Shown: positions 1 to 10,777, counted from the stretch's first letter. The stretch: 64,000 nt of DNA from Vibrio rotiferianus CAIM 577 = LMG 21460 (GCF_002741985.1 NZ_APHW01000002.1:244753-308752), one strand, 5' to 3'. Program-made: numbers and translations. The notes: generated by a model from the sequence alone, not told the origin.

Positions 1-1059
1 AATAAACGTTTGATGGTGATGGCCGGTGGTACTGGCGGTCACGTCTTCCCAGGTCTTGCAGTAGCGAAGCGGCTACAAGAGCAAGGCTGGGAAATTCGCT
101 GGTTGGGTACCGCGGATAGAATGGAAGCCGATTTAGTGCCGAAACATGGTATTGAAATTGACTTTATCAAAGTAAAAGGTCTACGAGGTCAAGGTGTTAA
201 GCGTCTTCTTGCGGCACCATTTCAGATCATCAATGCCGTCATGCAGGCTCGTGCTCATATGAAGCGCTGGCAGCCCGATGCAGTGCTTGGTATGGGCGGT
301 TACGTTAGTGGTCCTGGTGGTATTGCTGCTTGGATGAGTGGTATTCCAGTGGTTTTGCATGAGCAAAATGCCGTGGCAGGCCTCACTAACCAATGGTTGT
401 CAAAAATAGCGAAGAAGGTATTCCAAGCTTTCCCCGGTGCTTTCCCAAATGCGGAAGTAGTCGGTAACCCCGTTCGTGAAGATGTGACCCAGCTCGATGC
501 TCCTGTTACACGCATGCAAGAGCGACAAGGTCCAATTCGTATTTTGGTGATGGGTGGCAGCCAAGGCGCACGCATTCTTAACCAAACTCTGCCAGAAGTA
601 ATGGCGAAATTAGGCGAAGATTACTGTATTCGTCATCAAGCAGGTAAAGGTTCTGCTGAAGAAGTGAATGCGGCATACCAAGCCAATGGTGTGGCTAATG
701 CAGAAGTAACAGAGTTCATTGATGACGTAGCACAAGCGTATGCATGGGCTGACCTTTTGGTTTGTCGCTCAGGAGCGCTAACCGTTTCTGAAGTATCGGC
801 GGCAGGTGTCGGTGCCATCTTTGTTCCATTTATGCATAAAGACCGTCAGCAAGCTTTGAATGCGGACCATCTGGTAGATTGCGGCGCTGCAAAAATGATA
901 GAACAACCAGATTTAACTGTTGAGGCATTGACTCAGCAGATCCAGCAATTGGATCGACAAGCTTTACTTACAATGGCTGAACAAGCGCGTAGCGCTGCAA
1001 AACTGAACGCAGACAAAGTTGTCGCACAGGCCATTGTCGCTTTGACCGAAAAGCGTTAA
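1..1059 (+). CDS. murG: MurG, lipid II-forming GlcNAc transferase (5' end cut off)
   Basis: Glycosyltransferase that adds GlcNAc from UDP-GlcNAc to lipid I on the inner face of the inner membrane, giving lipid II. The reading frame is open from base 1 through the N-terminal glycine-rich loop ([15 protein letters not shown]), so the true start lies just outside the window and only a few residues should be missing. The middle carries [15 protein letters not shown] and the C-terminal domain starts with the donor-site loop [15 protein letters not shown]; both are typical of MurG. About 350 residues remain, close to the family length. It is the first visible gene of the division and cell-wall cluster and is followed after 22 bases by murC. 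Identification is secure. Confidence 0.97.
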   Translation, partial: NKRLMVMAGGTGGHVFPGLAVAKRLQEQGWEIRWLGTADRMEADLVPKHGIEIDFIKVKGLRGQGVKRLLAAPFQIINAVMQARAHMKRWQPDAVLGMGGYVSGPGGIAAWMSGIPVVLHEQNAVAGLTNQWLSKIAKKVFQAFPGAFPNAEVVGNPVREDVTQLDAPVTRMQERQGPIRILVMGGSQGARILNQTLPEVMAKLGEDYCIRHQAGKGSAEEVNAAYQANGVANAEVTEFIDDVAQAYAWADLLVCRSGALTVSEVSAAGVGAIFVPFMHKDRQQALNADHLVDCGAAKMIEQPDLTVEALTQQIQQLDRQALLTMAEQARSAAKLNADKVVAQAIVALTEKR

Positions 1060-1081
1060 CGAATTATTGAGAATAGAATTG

Positions 1082-2542
1082 ATGACAATCCAACATACAC
1101 AAGACTTAGCTCAGATTCGCGCAATGGTGCCAGAGATGCGCCGCGTGAAATCCATCCACTTCATCGGTATTGGTGGTGCGGGCATGAGCGGCATTGCTGA
1201 AGTGCTGTTGAACGAAGGCTACCAAATCACAGGTTCTGATCTATCAGAAAACCCAGTGACCGAGCGTCTAGTATCAAAAGGTGCGACGGTATTTATCGGC
1301 CATCAAGCTAGCAATGTAGAAAAAGCCAGTGTTGTTGTTGTATCCACCGCGATCAATGAAGAAAACCCAGAAGTGATCGCAGCGCGTGAGTTGCGTATCC
1401 CTATCGTACGTCGCGCAGAAATGCTGGCGGAGTTAATGCGATTCCGTCATGGTATTGCTGTCGCAGGTACACATGGCAAAACGACGACCACAGCTTTGGT
1501 CACTCAAATCTATTCTGAAGCAGGCCTTGATCCAACGTTTGTGAACGGTGGTCTGGTTAAGAGCGCGGGTACGAATGCGCGCCTAGGCTCTAGCCGAATT
1601 TTGATTGCAGAAGCGGACGAAAGTGACGCTTCATTCCTGCATCTACAACCTATGGTGAGCATCGTGACGAACATCGAAGCTGACCATATGGATACGTACG
1701 GTGGTGACTTTGAAACCTTGAAGCAGACCTTCATTGATTTCCTTCACAACCTACCGTTTTACGGTCAAGCGATTGTGTGTATCGATGATCCTGTGATTCG
1801 TGAATTGATTCCTCGTATCAGCCGCCAAGTGATCACTTACGGTTTCTCTGAAGATGCTGATGTGCGTATCGAGAATTACCACCAAGAAGGCCAGCAAGGC
1901 AAATTCACCGTAGTACGTGAAGGCCGTGCAAACCTTGATATCACGCTAAACATTCCAGGACGTCATAACGCACTCAACGCATCAGCGGCGATTGCGGTTG
2001 CGACAGAAGATGACATCAGTGATGAAGCGATTCTAAAAGCAATGGCTGGCACTCAAGGTACAGGCCGTCGTTTTGATCACTTAGGTGAGTTTGATACTGG
2101 TAACGGTCATGCAATGCTTGTTGATGATTACGGCCATCATCCAACAGAAGTGGATGTAACAATTAACGCGGCACGCAGCGGTTGGCAAGACAAGCGTTTA
2201 GTGATGATTTTCCAGCCGCACCGCTATAGCCGTACGCGTGATTTGTACGATGACTTTGCAAACGTACTTGAACAAGTTGATGTGTTAATCATGTTGGATG
2301 TTTACGCTGCGGGCGAAAAGCCAATTGCAGGGGCGGATGGCCGTGCTTTATGCCGTACGATTCGCAGCCGTGGCAAGGTTGATCCCATTTTTGTCCCAGA
2401 AACTAGCCAACTACCATCAGTGCTTGCTAATGTCATTCAAGAAGGTGACTTAGTTTTAACTCAAGGTGCGGGAGATGTAGGTAAAGTAGCTAAACAACTT
2501 GCAACATTAGAGTTAAACATTGAAAAGATGCAGCAGGGATAA
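1082..2542 (+). CDS. murC: MurC, UDP-N-acetylmuramate--L-alanine ligase
   Basis: Cytoplasmic ATP-dependent ligase that adds the first amino acid, L-alanine, to UDP-MurNAc. The 486-aa protein has the N-terminal UDP-binding loop (GIGGAGMSG, about residues 29-37), the ATP-binding loop GTHGKTTTT (about 129-137) and the Mur-ligase central domain with [10 protein letters not shown] chose the ATG at 1082, which gives MTIQHTQ. A TTG five codons upstream keeps the frame open but has no better ribosome site. In E. coli ddlB follows murC; here there is no ddl gene, only a 190-base gap before ftsQ, which is the usual Vibrio arrangement as I remember it. Confidence 0.97.
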   Translation: MTIQHTQDLAQIRAMVPEMRRVKSIHFIGIGGAGMSGIAEVLLNEGYQITGSDLSENPVTERLVSKGATVFIGHQASNVEKASVVVVSTAINEENPEVIAARELRIPIVRRAEMLAELMRFRHGIAVAGTHGKTTTTALVTQIYSEAGLDPTFVNGGLVKSAGTNARLGSSRILIAEADESDASFLHLQPMVSIVTNIEADHMDTYGGDFETLKQTFIDFLHNLPFYGQAIVCIDDPVIRELIPRISRQVITYGFSEDADVRIENYHQEGQQGKFTVVREGRANLDITLNIPGRHNALNASAAIAVATEDDISDEAILKAMAGTQGTGRRFDHLGEFDTGNGHAMLVDDYGHHPTEVDVTINAARSGWQDKRLVMIFQPHRYSRTRDLYDDFANVLEQVDVLIMLDVYAAGEKPIAGADGRALCRTIRSRGKVDPIFVPETSQLPSVLANVIQEGDLVLTQGAGDVGKVAKQLATLELNIEKMQQG

Positions 2543-2732
2543 GTGCTTTCGTTTACACATAGTGTGGAAAAAGACGCAGATCTCGATTTTGCGTCAGGAT
2601 AGTTGTGATTTGTCACTATCAATGTTTGATAGTTTACAAGAGCTAAGTATAATCCCAAGGTTAAAGTCAGAGTTTTTACCACCTTGTAATAGATAAGGTA
2701 AAACACGGGACAACAGTCAGGAAACAATACCA

Positions 2733-3518
2733 TTGTTAAATATGGCACTGAATGAAGAACCACCACAAAAGGAATTACTCCGTGGTCGTCAAGAAAAACT
2801 AATAGGTGCTCTGTTTTTCGTTTTCGTCGTGACTTTGATTAGTTCTGTGTTGTATTCGGCGATCAGTTGGATGTGGGATGACCAAAGGTTACCTCTTTCC
2901 AAAATAATACTGCAAGGTAACTTGGAGTATGTCACGGCTGAGGACGTGCAAAGTGCGTTCGGGCGAATCGATCATATCGGTACATTTATGTCTCAGGACA
3001 TTGATGTATTACAGCAGAGTGTCGAAGCTTTGCCTTGGGTTGCTCATGCCGCAATTCGTAAGCAATGGCCAGATAAAGTAAAAGTATTCTTAACGGAGTA
3101 TCATCCCGAAGCCATTTGGAATGGCAACGAACTACTAGATAATAGTGGGATCGTTTTTGATGGTGATGTAGGTCTGCTGAAGGAAGAAAAAGTAAAATTA
3201 TATGGACCAGCAGCAAGTGGGCCGGAAGTCTTAGAGACCTACCGAACATTACAGCCTCAATTTGCAAAACTTGGTCTTGCGATTTCTTCACTCGTATTGA
3301 ATGAACGTCGTGCTTGGCAAATTATCCTCGATAACGGCATACGTTTAGAATTAGGTAAAGAGTCTCTTGACGAGCGTATACAGCGTTTTTTTGAGTTGTA
3401 TCATCAGCTTGGCAGTGACACCCAAAGAATCAGTTATATCGACTTAAGGTACGATACAGGAGCCGCAGTCGGTTGGTTTCCTGAACAAGAGTTAGAACAA
3501 GAGAGTACAGATGACTAA
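2733..3518 (+). CDS. ftsQ: FtsQ, divisome membrane protein
   Basis: Bitopic division protein that links early and late divisome proteins through FtsB and FtsL. The 261-aa sequence has a short charged cytoplasmic tail, one membrane helix at about residues 25-47 (GALFFVFVVTLISSVLYSA), then a periplasmic POTRA domain and beta domain containing the typical LPWVAHAAIRKQWPDKVKV stretch. The start is uncertain: TTG at 2733 sits 8 bases after AGGAAA (2719-2724), while ATG at 2742 is spaced too far from it but begins a plausible MALNEEPP. The last 8 bases overlap ftsA, which suggests translational coupling. Confidence 0.95.
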   Translation: MLNMALNEEPPQKELLRGRQEKLIGALFFVFVVTLISSVLYSAISWMWDDQRLPLSKIILQGNLEYVTAEDVQSAFGRIDHIGTFMSQDIDVLQQSVEALPWVAHAAIRKQWPDKVKVFLTEYHPEAIWNGNELLDNSGIVFDGDVGLLKEEKVKLYGPAASGPEVLETYRTLQPQFAKLGLAISSLVLNERRAWQIILDNGIRLELGKESLDERIQRFFELYHQLGSDTQRISYIDLRYDTGAAVGWFPEQELEQESTDD

Positions 3519-4773
3519 GGCCGCTGATGACAACATTATTGTTGGTCTTGATATAGGCACTGCAACCGTGTCAGCTCTAGTGGGTGAAATTTTACCTGAT
3601 GGCCAAATAAATATTATTGGTGCAGGTAGCAGCCCGTCACGTGGCATGGATAAAGGTGGCGTGAACGATTTGGAGTCGGTAGTTAAATCCGTCCAAAGAG
3701 CCATTGATCAAGCCGAACTAATGGCTGAATGCCAAATTAGCCGAGTGTTTATCTCATTATCGGGTAAGCATATTGCGAGCCGTATTGAGAAGGGCATGGG
3801 AACTATTTCCGATGAGGAAGTATCCCAAGAAGATATGGATCGCGCTATCCATACTGCAAAATCGATTAAAATCGGTGATGAACAACGAATCCTTCATGTG
3901 ATTCCACAGGAGTTCACCATCGACTACCAAGAAGGCATTAAAAACCCGCTTGGTTTATCTGGAGTAAGAATGGAAGTAAGTGTCCATTTGATCTCATGTC
4001 ATAATGATATGGCACGCAATATTATTAAGGCAGTAGAGCGCTGCGGCCTTAAAGTAGAGCAACTTGTATTTTCTGGGCTTGCTGCAAGTAACGCAGTAAT
4101 CACCGAGGATGAAAGAGAGCTCGGGGTTTGTGTGGTTGATATTGGTGCTGGCACGATGGATGTATCTATCTGGACTGGTGGTGCGCTACGTCACACTGAA
4201 GTGTTTTCTTACGCAGGAAATGCTGTAACAAGCGATATTGCTTTTGCTTTTGGTACGCCTGTAAGCGATGCTGAAGAGATAAAAGTTAAATATGGCTGTG
4301 CCCTAAGTGAACTGGTCAGTAAGGATGACACGGTTAATGTCCCAAGTGTAGGAGGTCGACCTTCTCGTAGTCTGCAACGTCAGACGTTGTCAGAAGTGAT
4401 TGAACCTCGTTACTCTGAGCTTATGGGACTGGTTAACCAAACTATCGACTCTGTACAAGCAAAATTGCGCGAAGAGGGCATCAAACATCATTTAGCCGCA
4501 GGTGTGGTTTTAACTGGTGGTGCTGCGCAAATTGACGGAGTGGTAGAGTGTGCGGAACGCGTATTCCGCAATCAAGTTAGGGTTGGCAAGCCACTTGAAG
4601 TTAGTGGTTTAACTGACTATGTAAAAGAGCCGTATCATTCTACGGCAGTTGGATTACTTCATTACGCAAGAGACATGCAGTCCAGTGATGATGGCGAGTA
4701 TAATGAACCGAAACGTTCATCTGTTACTGGCTTCTTCGGTAAATTGCGTAATTGGATACAAAAAGAGTTTTAA
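3511..4773 (+). CDS. ftsA: FtsA, actin-like Z-ring membrane anchor
   Basis: Actin-fold ATPase that tethers FtsZ filaments to the inner membrane and recruits later division proteins. The 420-aa protein shows the phosphate-1 loop VGLDIGTATVSALVGE at the N-terminus, the second phosphate region VVDIGAGTMDVSIW at about residues 208-221, and the adenosine loop VVLTGGAAQIDGV. The C-terminal GFFGKLRNWIQKEF is the expected amphipathic membrane-targeting helix. It overlaps the end of ftsQ by 8 bases and is followed after 30 bases by ftsZ, so the pair is almost certainly cotranscribed. Confidence 0.97.
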   Translation: MTKAADDNIIVGLDIGTATVSALVGEILPDGQINIIGAGSSPSRGMDKGGVNDLESVVKSVQRAIDQAELMAECQISRVFISLSGKHIASRIEKGMGTISDEEVSQEDMDRAIHTAKSIKIGDEQRILHVIPQEFTIDYQEGIKNPLGLSGVRMEVSVHLISCHNDMARNIIKAVERCGLKVEQLVFSGLAASNAVITEDERELGVCVVDIGAGTMDVSIWTGGALRHTEVFSYAGNAVTSDIAFAFGTPVSDAEEIKVKYGCALSELVSKDDTVNVPSVGGRPSRSLQRQTLSEVIEPRYSELMGLVNQTIDSVQAKLREEGIKHHLAAGVVLTGGAAQIDGVVECAERVFRNQVRVGKPLEVSGLTDYVKEPYHSTAVGLLHYARDMQSSDDGEYNEPKRSSVTGFFGKLRNWIQKEF

Positions 4774-4803
4774 CCTGAGTTGCAGGATAAACGGAGACAA
4801 CAC

Positions 4804-6042
4804 ATGTTTGAACCGATGATGGAAATGTCTGACGATGCAGTAATCAAGGTCGTTGGGGTTGGTGGCGGCGGTGGTAACGCTGTTGAACACATGGTGCGTG
4901 AATCCATCGAAGGTGTGGAATTCATCAGCGTTAATACTGATGCGCAAGCACTTCGTAAGACAAGCGTTGGCAATGTGATCCAGATTGGTGGTGACATCAC
5001 TAAAGGTCTGGGTGCTGGTGCGAATCCACAAGTTGGCCGTGACGCAGCTCTCGAAGATAGAGAAAGAATTAAAGAGTCCATCACTGGTGCCGATATGGTA
5101 TTTATCGCAGCTGGTATGGGTGGCGGTACAGGTACTGGTGCAGCACCTGTTATTGCTGAAGTAGCTAAAGAGCTTGGCATTCTTACTGTTGCGGTAGTAA
5201 CAAAACCGTTCAGCTTTGAAGGCAAAAAGCGTTTGGCATTTGCGGAGCAAGGTATCGATGAGCTATCTAAGCACGTTGACTCTTTGATCACGATTCCAAA
5301 CGAAAAGCTACTTAAAGTACTTGGTCGTGGTGTAACGCTACTAGAAGCTTTCGCAAGTGCTAACGATGTTCTTAAGAACGCGGTTCAAGGTATCGCTGAG
5401 CTAATCACTCGTCCTGGCATGATCAACGTCGACTTTGCGGATGTACGCACTGTGATGTCTGAGATGGGACATGCAATGATGGGTAGCGGTATCGCGAAAG
5501 GTGAAGATCGTGCAGAAGAAGCTGCTGAAATGGCAATTTCTAGCCCACTTCTAGAAGATATCGATCTAGCAGGTGCACGTGGCGTTCTTGTGAACATCAC
5601 TGCAGGTCTGGATATGCGTCTTGACGAGTTTGAGACAGTGGGTAACACCGTGAAAGCTTTTGCTTCTGATAACGCAACTGTGGTTATTGGTACTTCACTA
5701 GATCCAGATATGACAGATGAAATCCGAGTAACTGTTGTTGCTACTGGTATTGGCAATGAGAAAAAGCCAGATATCACGCTAGTTGCTGGTGGTAAAGCGA
5801 AAGTGGCTCCAGCGCCACAAGCTGCTCAACCACAAGCTCAAAGCGTAGCGCCACAAGCTGAAGAGAAACCGGCACAAACTTTGCAGACAAATCCTGTACA
5901 AGAGAAGCCACAAGTCACTCCTCAGCCGACAAACACAGTTTCTTCTTCTCCTGCAGCTGGTGGCCAAAGCGCTGCTCCTAAGCAAGAGAAGGAAAGCGGT
6001 TATTTAGATATTCCGGCATTTTTGCGTCGTCAGGCTGATTAA
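4804..6042 (+). CDS. ftsZ: FtsZ, tubulin-like division GTPase
   Basis: Polymerising GTPase that forms the Z-ring. The start at 4804 ([10 protein letters not shown]) follows GGAG at good distance; an in-frame codon at 4780 is upstream of this ribosome site and unlikely. The 412-aa protein has the GTP-binding tubulin signature GGGTGTG at about residue 107, the synergy loop with [11 protein letters not shown], then a low-complexity Gln/Ala/Pro-rich linker from about residue 335 to 395. It ends with the conserved C-terminal peptide [12 protein letters not shown], which binds FtsA and ZipA. Longer than E. coli FtsZ (383 aa) because of the linker. Confidence 0.98.
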   Translation: MFEPMMEMSDDAVIKVVGVGGGGGNAVEHMVRESIEGVEFISVNTDAQALRKTSVGNVIQIGGDITKGLGAGANPQVGRDAALEDRERIKESITGADMVFIAAGMGGGTGTGAAPVIAEVAKELGILTVAVVTKPFSFEGKKRLAFAEQGIDELSKHVDSLITIPNEKLLKVLGRGVTLLEAFASANDVLKNAVQGIAELITRPGMINVDFADVRTVMSEMGHAMMGSGIAKGEDRAEEAAEMAISSPLLEDIDLAGARGVLVNITAGLDMRLDEFETVGNTVKAFASDNATVVIGTSLDPDMTDEIRVTVVATGIGNEKKPDITLVAGGKAKVAPAPQAAQPQAQSVAPQAEEKPAQTLQTNPVQEKPQVTPQPTNTVSSSPAAGGQSAAPKQEKESGYLDIPAFLRRQAD

Positions 6043-6058
6043 TTATTAACCCGTAAAT

Positions 6059-6086
6059 TTGACACAGCTCAAAATTATGGTAGCAT
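6059..6086 (+). promoter_or_regulatory. Sigma-70 promoter for lpxC
   Basis: TTGACA at 6059-6064, a 16-base spacer, then TAGCAT at 6081-6086 preceded by TG, an extended -10 form. It begins 16 bases after the ftsZ stop and would start transcription near 6093, about 50 bases before lpxC. This suggests lpxC has its own promoter besides read-through from the fts operon. Confidence 0.65.
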
Positions 6087-6087
6087 T

Positions 6088-6117
6088 CACGGTCGACGTT
6101 ACAATCGGCCGTGTTTT
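6088..6117 (+). terminator. ftsZ-lpxC hairpin, terminator-like
   Basis: CACGGTCG (6088-6095) pairs with CGGCCGTG (6106-6113), eight pairs with one G-U, around a 10-base loop, then TTTT. It probably trims read-through from ftsZ. The predicted lpxC start site falls inside the left arm, so lpxC transcripts from that promoter would not contain the full hairpin. Confidence 0.5.
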
Positions 6118-6142
6118 GTAGCACTTTTTAAGAGGCAAGCAG

Positions 6143-7060
6143 ATGATCAGACAACGTACTCTGAAAGAAATAGTGAAAACAACTGGTGTGGGTCTCCACT
6201 CTGGTCGTAAAGTTACGCTTACTCTGCGCCCGGCAGCTGCAAATACAGGCATTATTTACCGTCGTACAGACGTAAATCCTCCTGTAGATTTCCCAGCAGA
6301 TCCAGAATCGGTTCGCGATACAATGCTTTGTACAGCATTGGTGAATGATGAAGGCGTACGTATTTCAACTGTTGAGCATTTGAATGCGGCACTTGCTGGT
6401 ATGGGTATCGATAACATTATTGTTGAAGTTGATGCTCCTGAAATCCCAATTATGGATGGTAGCGCAAGTCCTTTTGTTTACCTGCTTCAACAAGCGGGTG
6501 TTGAACCACAAAATGCACCTAAGCGTTTTATCCGTATTAAGAAGCCAGTTCGTTTTGAAGATGGTGATAAATGGGCCGAGTTTGTTCCATTTAACGGCTT
6601 CCGTATGGATTTCGAAATCGACTTTAACCACCCAGCGATCGAATCAGACGAGCAACGTCTTTTGTTTGATTTCTCATCTCAAGGTTTTGTTCGTGAGATT
6701 TCTCGCGCACGTACGTTCGGTTTCATGCGAGATATCGAATACCTACAATCCCAGAACCTAGTTCTTGGTGGTAGCTTTGACAACGCAATCGTACTGGATG
6801 ATTACCGCATTCTTAATGAAGAAGGCCTTCGCTTTGAAAATGAGTTTGTTACTCACAAAGTATTGGACGCAATTGGTGATCTTTACATGTGTGGTCACGC
6901 AATTATCGGTGAGTTCCGAGCGTACAAGTCAGGTCATGGCCTGAACAACCAACTTCTGCGTGCGGTCCTTGCTGATCAAGAAGCATGGGAATGGACAACA
7001 TTCGAAGAAGAAGCGGGTTCTCCGGTTGCTTTTGCAGAACCAAATATGGTTCTAGCGTAA
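6143..7060 (+). CDS. lpxC: LpxC, UDP-3-O-acyl-GlcNAc deacetylase
   Basis: Zinc deacetylase for the committed step of lipid A synthesis. The 305-aa length matches the E. coli protein. The zinc ligands are visible in [12 protein letters not shown] (first histidine, about residue 79) and in [12 protein letters not shown] (His and Asp near 238-242); the catalytic histidine lies in [12 protein letters not shown] (about 265). ATG at 6143 follows AAGAGG. The gene sits after ftsZ as in most gammaproteobacteria and ends at a strong bidirectional terminator. In E. coli LpxC is controlled by FtsH proteolysis at its C-terminus; this tail also ends in hydrophobic residues (FAEPNMVLA), which is compatible with similar control. 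Confidence 0.98.
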   Translation: MIRQRTLKEIVKTTGVGLHSGRKVTLTLRPAAANTGIIYRRTDVNPPVDFPADPESVRDTMLCTALVNDEGVRISTVEHLNAALAGMGIDNIIVEVDAPEIPIMDGSASPFVYLLQQAGVEPQNAPKRFIRIKKPVRFEDGDKWAEFVPFNGFRMDFEIDFNHPAIESDEQRLLFDFSSQGFVREISRARTFGFMRDIEYLQSQNLVLGGSFDNAIVLDDYRILNEEGLRFENEFVTHKVLDAIGDLYMCGHAIIGEFRAYKSGHGLNNQLLRAVLADQEAWEWTTFEEEAGSPVAFAEPNMVLA

Positions 7061-7087
7061 TACCCAACACTCAGACGCAATAAATTA

Positions 7088-7114
7088 AAAAAGCCAGGCA
7101 ATGCCTGGCTTTTT
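7088..7114. terminator. Bidirectional terminator between lpxC and dciA
   Basis: AAAAAGCCAGGC and GCCTGGCTTTTT form a stem around a three-base loop, with T runs on both strands. It serves lpxC from the left and dciA from the right. Confidence 0.9.
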
Positions 7115-7126
7115 ACTATTTGCAGA

Positions 7127-7588
7127 TTAGGATTCTTTGCTTTTCTTTTCTGCCATATCAGCAAGACGTTTTAAGCGTTCTTGGATTTTTGGCGGAGCCA
7201 TGTCAGCAATGATTAATAGCGAGTTTGCTGCTGCTTCTGTCAACGGTGGCCGCTTTGGTTTTTGTTCTTGCTCGTAGTGATTACGGTAGAGAGATGGATT
7301 AATCCTTACTTCTACGCTCATCAGTTTTGCATGTCCTTGGCTTCTTAGTTTGTTTAAGATCATCAAACGATCATAATCGATCTTCATTTTGATCGCGGCA
7401 CTAGATACATCGATCAATAAATGGCCGCCTCGCACGTTTGCCACACGGCAATGATCAGCCGTTCCTTTCGGTAAGATCTCTTGTAACGCTCTGTTCAGTA
7501 GTAAGATCTCGCCTGCGTGTTCTTGAAGCTGACTAAGCCGGGATTCAGCGATGAGATCTTCAGTAGAGGTAGGACGGTGGTCGCGCAT
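7127..7588 (-). CDS. dciA: DciA, DnaB helicase loader (DUF721)
   Basis: DciA is the ancestral bacterial protein that helps load the replicative helicase DnaB; it is found in species that lack phage-derived DnaC, and the V. cholerae protein has been studied. This 153-aa sequence has the N-terminal DUF721 region with LVI/DVSS-type beta strands (GHLLIDVSSAAIKMKI, about residues 53-68) followed by LRINPSL-like strands and a long, basic C-terminal helix-rich tail (RLKRLADMAEKKSKES). Its place between lpxC and secA is the place I remember for V. cholerae. It is transcribed toward lpxC, and the ATG at 7588 has only a weak ribosome site. Confidence 0.85.
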   Translation of the reverse strand: MRDHRPTSTEDLIAESRLSQLQEHAGEILLLNRALQEILPKGTADHCRVANVRGGHLLIDVSSAAIKMKIDYDRLMILNKLRSQGHAKLMSVEVRINPSLYRNHYEQEQKPKRPPLTEAAANSLLIIADMAPPKIQERLKRLADMAEKKSKES

Positions 7589-7994
7589 AGGTAAAAACTA
7601 ATTTTGTTGAGATAAAGCTATTCTAGAGCAGCTTTCTGCTCAGGTATAGTTTACATTATGGCCTTTAATCTATAGTTGCATATCTCTGATGGATATTTCT
7701 GATTGCTTGAGACACAAAGCTTTGGGGATTTTGCATGAGAATATTGGCTAATCCATCATCAGTTTGGATAAAAACTTCCGAGTGCTTCAAACAAATTGGG
7801 CTATTTATGGTTGGATTGAAGAAAAATCCTTACACTATGCCACATTGTTTCAAATTTAAGCCTTGAAAATTGGACGTTTGAACTCAATATCTTTGATAAA
7901 TGATTTATCTCAGTATTCTTAGTTCCAAACTGGTAGAGACTGAAGGCATTCAAGTAGATCGGGAACGGTCTGATAAACGAGAGATTTACATAAA
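7589..7994. other. dciA-secA intergenic region
   Basis: A 406-base divergent gap. It holds a short hairpin GAGCAG/CTGCTC (7626-7641) and a 43-codon ORF (7735-7866, listed separately). No secM-like gene was found, although E. coli regulates secA through the SecM arrest peptide encoded in this place. The last 128 bases before secA contain no recognisable motif except the ribosome site region. Confidence 0.6.
7735..7866 (+). CDS. Candidate 43-aa leader ORF upstream of secA
   Basis: ATG at 7735 lies 7 bases after a GGGG ribosome-site candidate (7724-7727), and the ORF runs 43 codons to TGA at 7864, ending 128 bases before secA. The peptide begins MRILANPSSVWIKTSE, has a short hydrophobic patch (IGLFMVGL) and ends PHCFKFKP. 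It lacks a clear signal peptide and shows no match to the SecM arrest motif as I know it. It could be a regulatory leader, a small protein or chance in AT-rich DNA. Position and ribosome site are the only support. Confidence 0.25.
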   Translation: MRILANPSSVWIKTSECFKQIGLFMVGLKKNPYTMPHCFKFKP

Positions 7995-10724
7995 ATGATA
8001 ACTAAGCTACTGACAAAAGTAATTGGCAGTCGCAACGACCGAACACTGCGCCGCCTTAGAAAAATTGTAAAAGAAATAAATAACTACGAACCGACGTTCG
8101 AAGCACTATCAGATGAAGAACTAAAAGCGAAAACAGTTGAGTTTCGTGAACGCCTAGAACAAGGTGAAACGCTTGATAAGCTGCTTCCAGAAGCATTTGC
8201 TACGGTTCGTGAAGCATCTAAGCGTGTGTACGGTATGCGTCACTTCGATGTTCAGCTTATCGGTGGTATGGTACTGAACGGTGGTCAAATTGCGGAAATG
8301 CGCACTGGTGAAGGTAAAACTTTAACTGCAACCCTTCCTGCTTACCTAAACGCACTTCCAGGTAAAGGCGTACACGTAGTCACAGTGAACGACTACCTAG
8401 CAACACGTGATGCTGAGACTAACCGTCCATTATTTGAATTTCTAGGTATGACTGTTGGCGTGAACGTGCCAAACATGCCACCTCAAGCGAAGAAAGAAGC
8501 TTATCAAGCCGACATCCTGTACGGCACAAACAACGAGTTTGGTTTTGACTACCTACGTGACAATATGGCTTTCCGCAACGAAGACCGTGTTCAACGCGCA
8601 CGTTTCTTTGCTGTAGTCGATGAGGTGGACTCAATCCTTATCGATGAAGCTCGTACTCCTCTGATTATCTCTGGTCCAGCAGAAGATAGCTCCGAGCTAT
8701 ACACTCGTATTAATCTATTGATTCCAAATCTGCAAAAACAAGATAAAGAAGATTCTGAAGAATACCGCGGTGATGGTCACTACACCGTAGATGAGAAATC
8801 CAAACAGGTTCACTTAACTGAAACGGGCCAAGAGTTCGTTGAAGAGCTGATGGTGAAAAATGGCCTGATGGAAGAGGGTGACACGCTTTACTCTCCAACT
8901 AACATCAGCCTGCTGCACCACGTAAATGCAGCACTTCGTGCACACGTATTGTTCGAACGTAACGTAGATTATATCGTTAACGAAGACGGCGAAGTGGTTA
9001 TCGTTGATGAACACACTGGTCGTACAATGCCGGGTCGTCGTTGGTCTGAAGGTCTTCACCAAGCGGTTGAAGCGAAAGAAGGCGTTAAGATTCAAAACGA
9101 AAACCAAACGCTGGCTTCGATTACTTTCCAGAACTACTTCCGTCTATACGAAAAACTGTCAGGCATGACAGGTACAGCGGATACAGAAGCATTCGAATTC
9201 CAATCGATTTACGGTCTAGAAACGGTTGTTATCCCAACTAACAAACCTATGATTCGTGACGATATGCCAGATGTTGTTTACCGTACTGAAGCAGAAAAAT
9301 TTGCTGCCATCATCGAAGACATCAAAGAGCGTGTAGAGAAAGGTCAACCATCTCTAGTGGGTACGGTTTCAATCGAGAAATCAGAGCTGCTATCTAACGC
9401 GCTTAAGAAAGCTAAGATCAAGCACAACGTACTGAATGCGAAATTCCACGAGAAAGAAGCTGAAATCGTTGCAGAAGCTGGTAAACCTGGCGCGGTAACT
9501 ATCGCGACCAACATGGCTGGTCGTGGTACCGATATCGTGTTGGGTGGTAGCTGGCAAGCGAAAGTAGAAGCACTACAAGATCCAACCAAAGAACAGATCG
9601 ACGCTATCAAAGCTGAGTGGAAACAGGTTCACGATCAAGTACTAGAGTCAGGTGGTCTACACATCATCGGTACTGAGCGTCACGAATCTCGTCGTATCGA
9701 TAACCAGCTACGTGGTCGTTCTGGTCGTCAAGGCGATGCGGGTTCATCTCGTTTCTACCTATCGATGGAAGATTCACTGTTGCGTATCTTCACTTCAGAT
9801 CGTATGGCTAGCCTTATCCAAAGTGGTATGGAAGAAGGTGAAGCGATCGAATCTAAGATGCTGTCTCGTTCAATCGAAAAAGCACAGCGTAAAGTGGAAG
9901 GTCGTAACTTCGATATCCGTAAACAACTTCTTGAATACGATGACGTGGCGAACGATCAACGTAAAGTGGTTTACGAATTGCGTGATGAGCTAATGAGCGT
10001 TGACGACATTAGCGACATGATCGAGCAAAACCGTGAAGATGTTATTACGGCGATCATCGACGAATACATTCCACCACAATCTCTAGAAGATATGTGGGAT
10101 GTGGAAGGTCTACAAGAGCGCTTGAAAGCAGACTTCGATCTAGATGCGCCAATCAAGCAATGGCTTGAAGAAGACGACAAGCTATACGAAGAAGCGCTAC
10201 GTGAGAAGATCACTAACCTAGCGGTTGAAGTTTACAAAGCGAAAGAAGAAGTGGTTGGCGCACAAGTGCTACGTAACTTCGAGAAGTCAGTTATGCTTCA
10301 AACGCTAGATACGCTATGGAAAGAACACCTAGCAGCGATGGATCATCTACGTCAAGGTATTCACTTGCGTGGTTACGCGCAGAAGAACCCGAAACAAGAG
10401 TACAAGCGTGAGTCGTTTGAACTGTTTGAAGGTCTACTAGAAGCGCTGAAAACAGACGTGATTACTGTTCTATCTCGCGTTCGTGTTCAACAGCAAGAAG
10501 AAGTTGAACGTATGGAAGAGCAGCGTCGCGCGCAAGCTGAAGAAGCGGCTCGTCGTGCACAAGCTCAACACGCGGCAGCACAGAACCCATTGTCTGAAGG
10601 TGAAGAGTCTGAAGAAGGTTCTCATCAGCCAATGGTTCGCGAAGAGCGTAAAGTGGGACGTAATGAGCCTTGTCCATGTGGCAGCGGCAAAAAGTACAAA
10701 CAGTGCCACGGTAAAATCGACTAA
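7995..10724 (+). CDS. secA: SecA, preprotein translocase motor
   Basis: Cytoplasmic and membrane-associated ATPase that drives proteins through SecYEG. The 909-aa protein shows Walker A ([11 protein letters not shown], about residues 101-111), Walker B with [15 protein letters not shown] (about 209-223), the helicase-type [10 protein letters not shown] and [12 protein letters not shown] motifs, and the C-terminal zinc site [14 protein letters not shown] that binds SecB. Length matches E. coli SecA (901 aa). A coding start at 7995 is preceded by GAGAG. It is separated from mutT by a terminator and a palindromic repeat. Confidence 0.98.
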   Translation: MITKLLTKVIGSRNDRTLRRLRKIVKEINNYEPTFEALSDEELKAKTVEFRERLEQGETLDKLLPEAFATVREASKRVYGMRHFDVQLIGGMVLNGGQIAEMRTGEGKTLTATLPAYLNALPGKGVHVVTVNDYLATRDAETNRPLFEFLGMTVGVNVPNMPPQAKKEAYQADILYGTNNEFGFDYLRDNMAFRNEDRVQRARFFAVVDEVDSILIDEARTPLIISGPAEDSSELYTRINLLIPNLQKQDKEDSEEYRGDGHYTVDEKSKQVHLTETGQEFVEELMVKNGLMEEGDTLYSPTNISLLHHVNAALRAHVLFERNVDYIVNEDGEVVIVDEHTGRTMPGRRWSEGLHQAVEAKEGVKIQNENQTLASITFQNYFRLYEKLSGMTGTADTEAFEFQSIYGLETVVIPTNKPMIRDDMPDVVYRTEAEKFAAIIEDIKERVEKGQPSLVGTVSIEKSELLSNALKKAKIKHNVLNAKFHEKEAEIVAEAGKPGAVTIATNMAGRGTDIVLGGSWQAKVEALQDPTKEQIDAIKAEWKQVHDQVLESGGLHIIGTERHESRRIDNQLRGRSGRQGDAGSSRFYLSMEDSLLRIFTSDRMASLIQSGMEEGEAIESKMLSRSIEKAQRKVEGRNFDIRKQLLEYDDVANDQRKVVYELRDELMSVDDISDMIEQNREDVITAIIDEYIPPQSLEDMWDVEGLQERLKADFDLDAPIKQWLEEDDKLYEEALREKITNLAVEVYKAKEEVVGAQVLRNFEKSVMLQTLDTLWKEHLAAMDHLRQGIHLRGYAQKNPKQEYKRESFELFEGLLEALKTDVITVLSRVRVQQQEEVERMEEQRRAQAEEAARRAQAQHAAAQNPLSEGEESEEGSHQPMVREERKVGRNEPCPCGSGKKYKQCHGKID

Positions 10725-10744
10725 TACAGTCTGAAAACATAAAT

Positions 10745-10770
10745 AAAGAGTCGCTTAGGCGGCTCTTTTT
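10745..10770 (+). terminator. secA terminator
   Basis: AAAGAGTCGC pairs with GCGGCTCTTT (one G-U pair) around TTAG and is followed by T residues, 20 bases after the secA stop. Confidence 0.85.
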
Positions 10771-10777
10771 GTATTGA

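Noticed and set aside
1067..1081. TTG start for murC five codons upstream
   Set aside because: No ribosome site in front of it; ATG 1082 gives the usual MTIQ start.
7589..7994. secM orthologue before secA
   Set aside because: No ORF with a signal peptide and the SecM arrest motif; the only candidate is a 43-codon ORF of a different kind.
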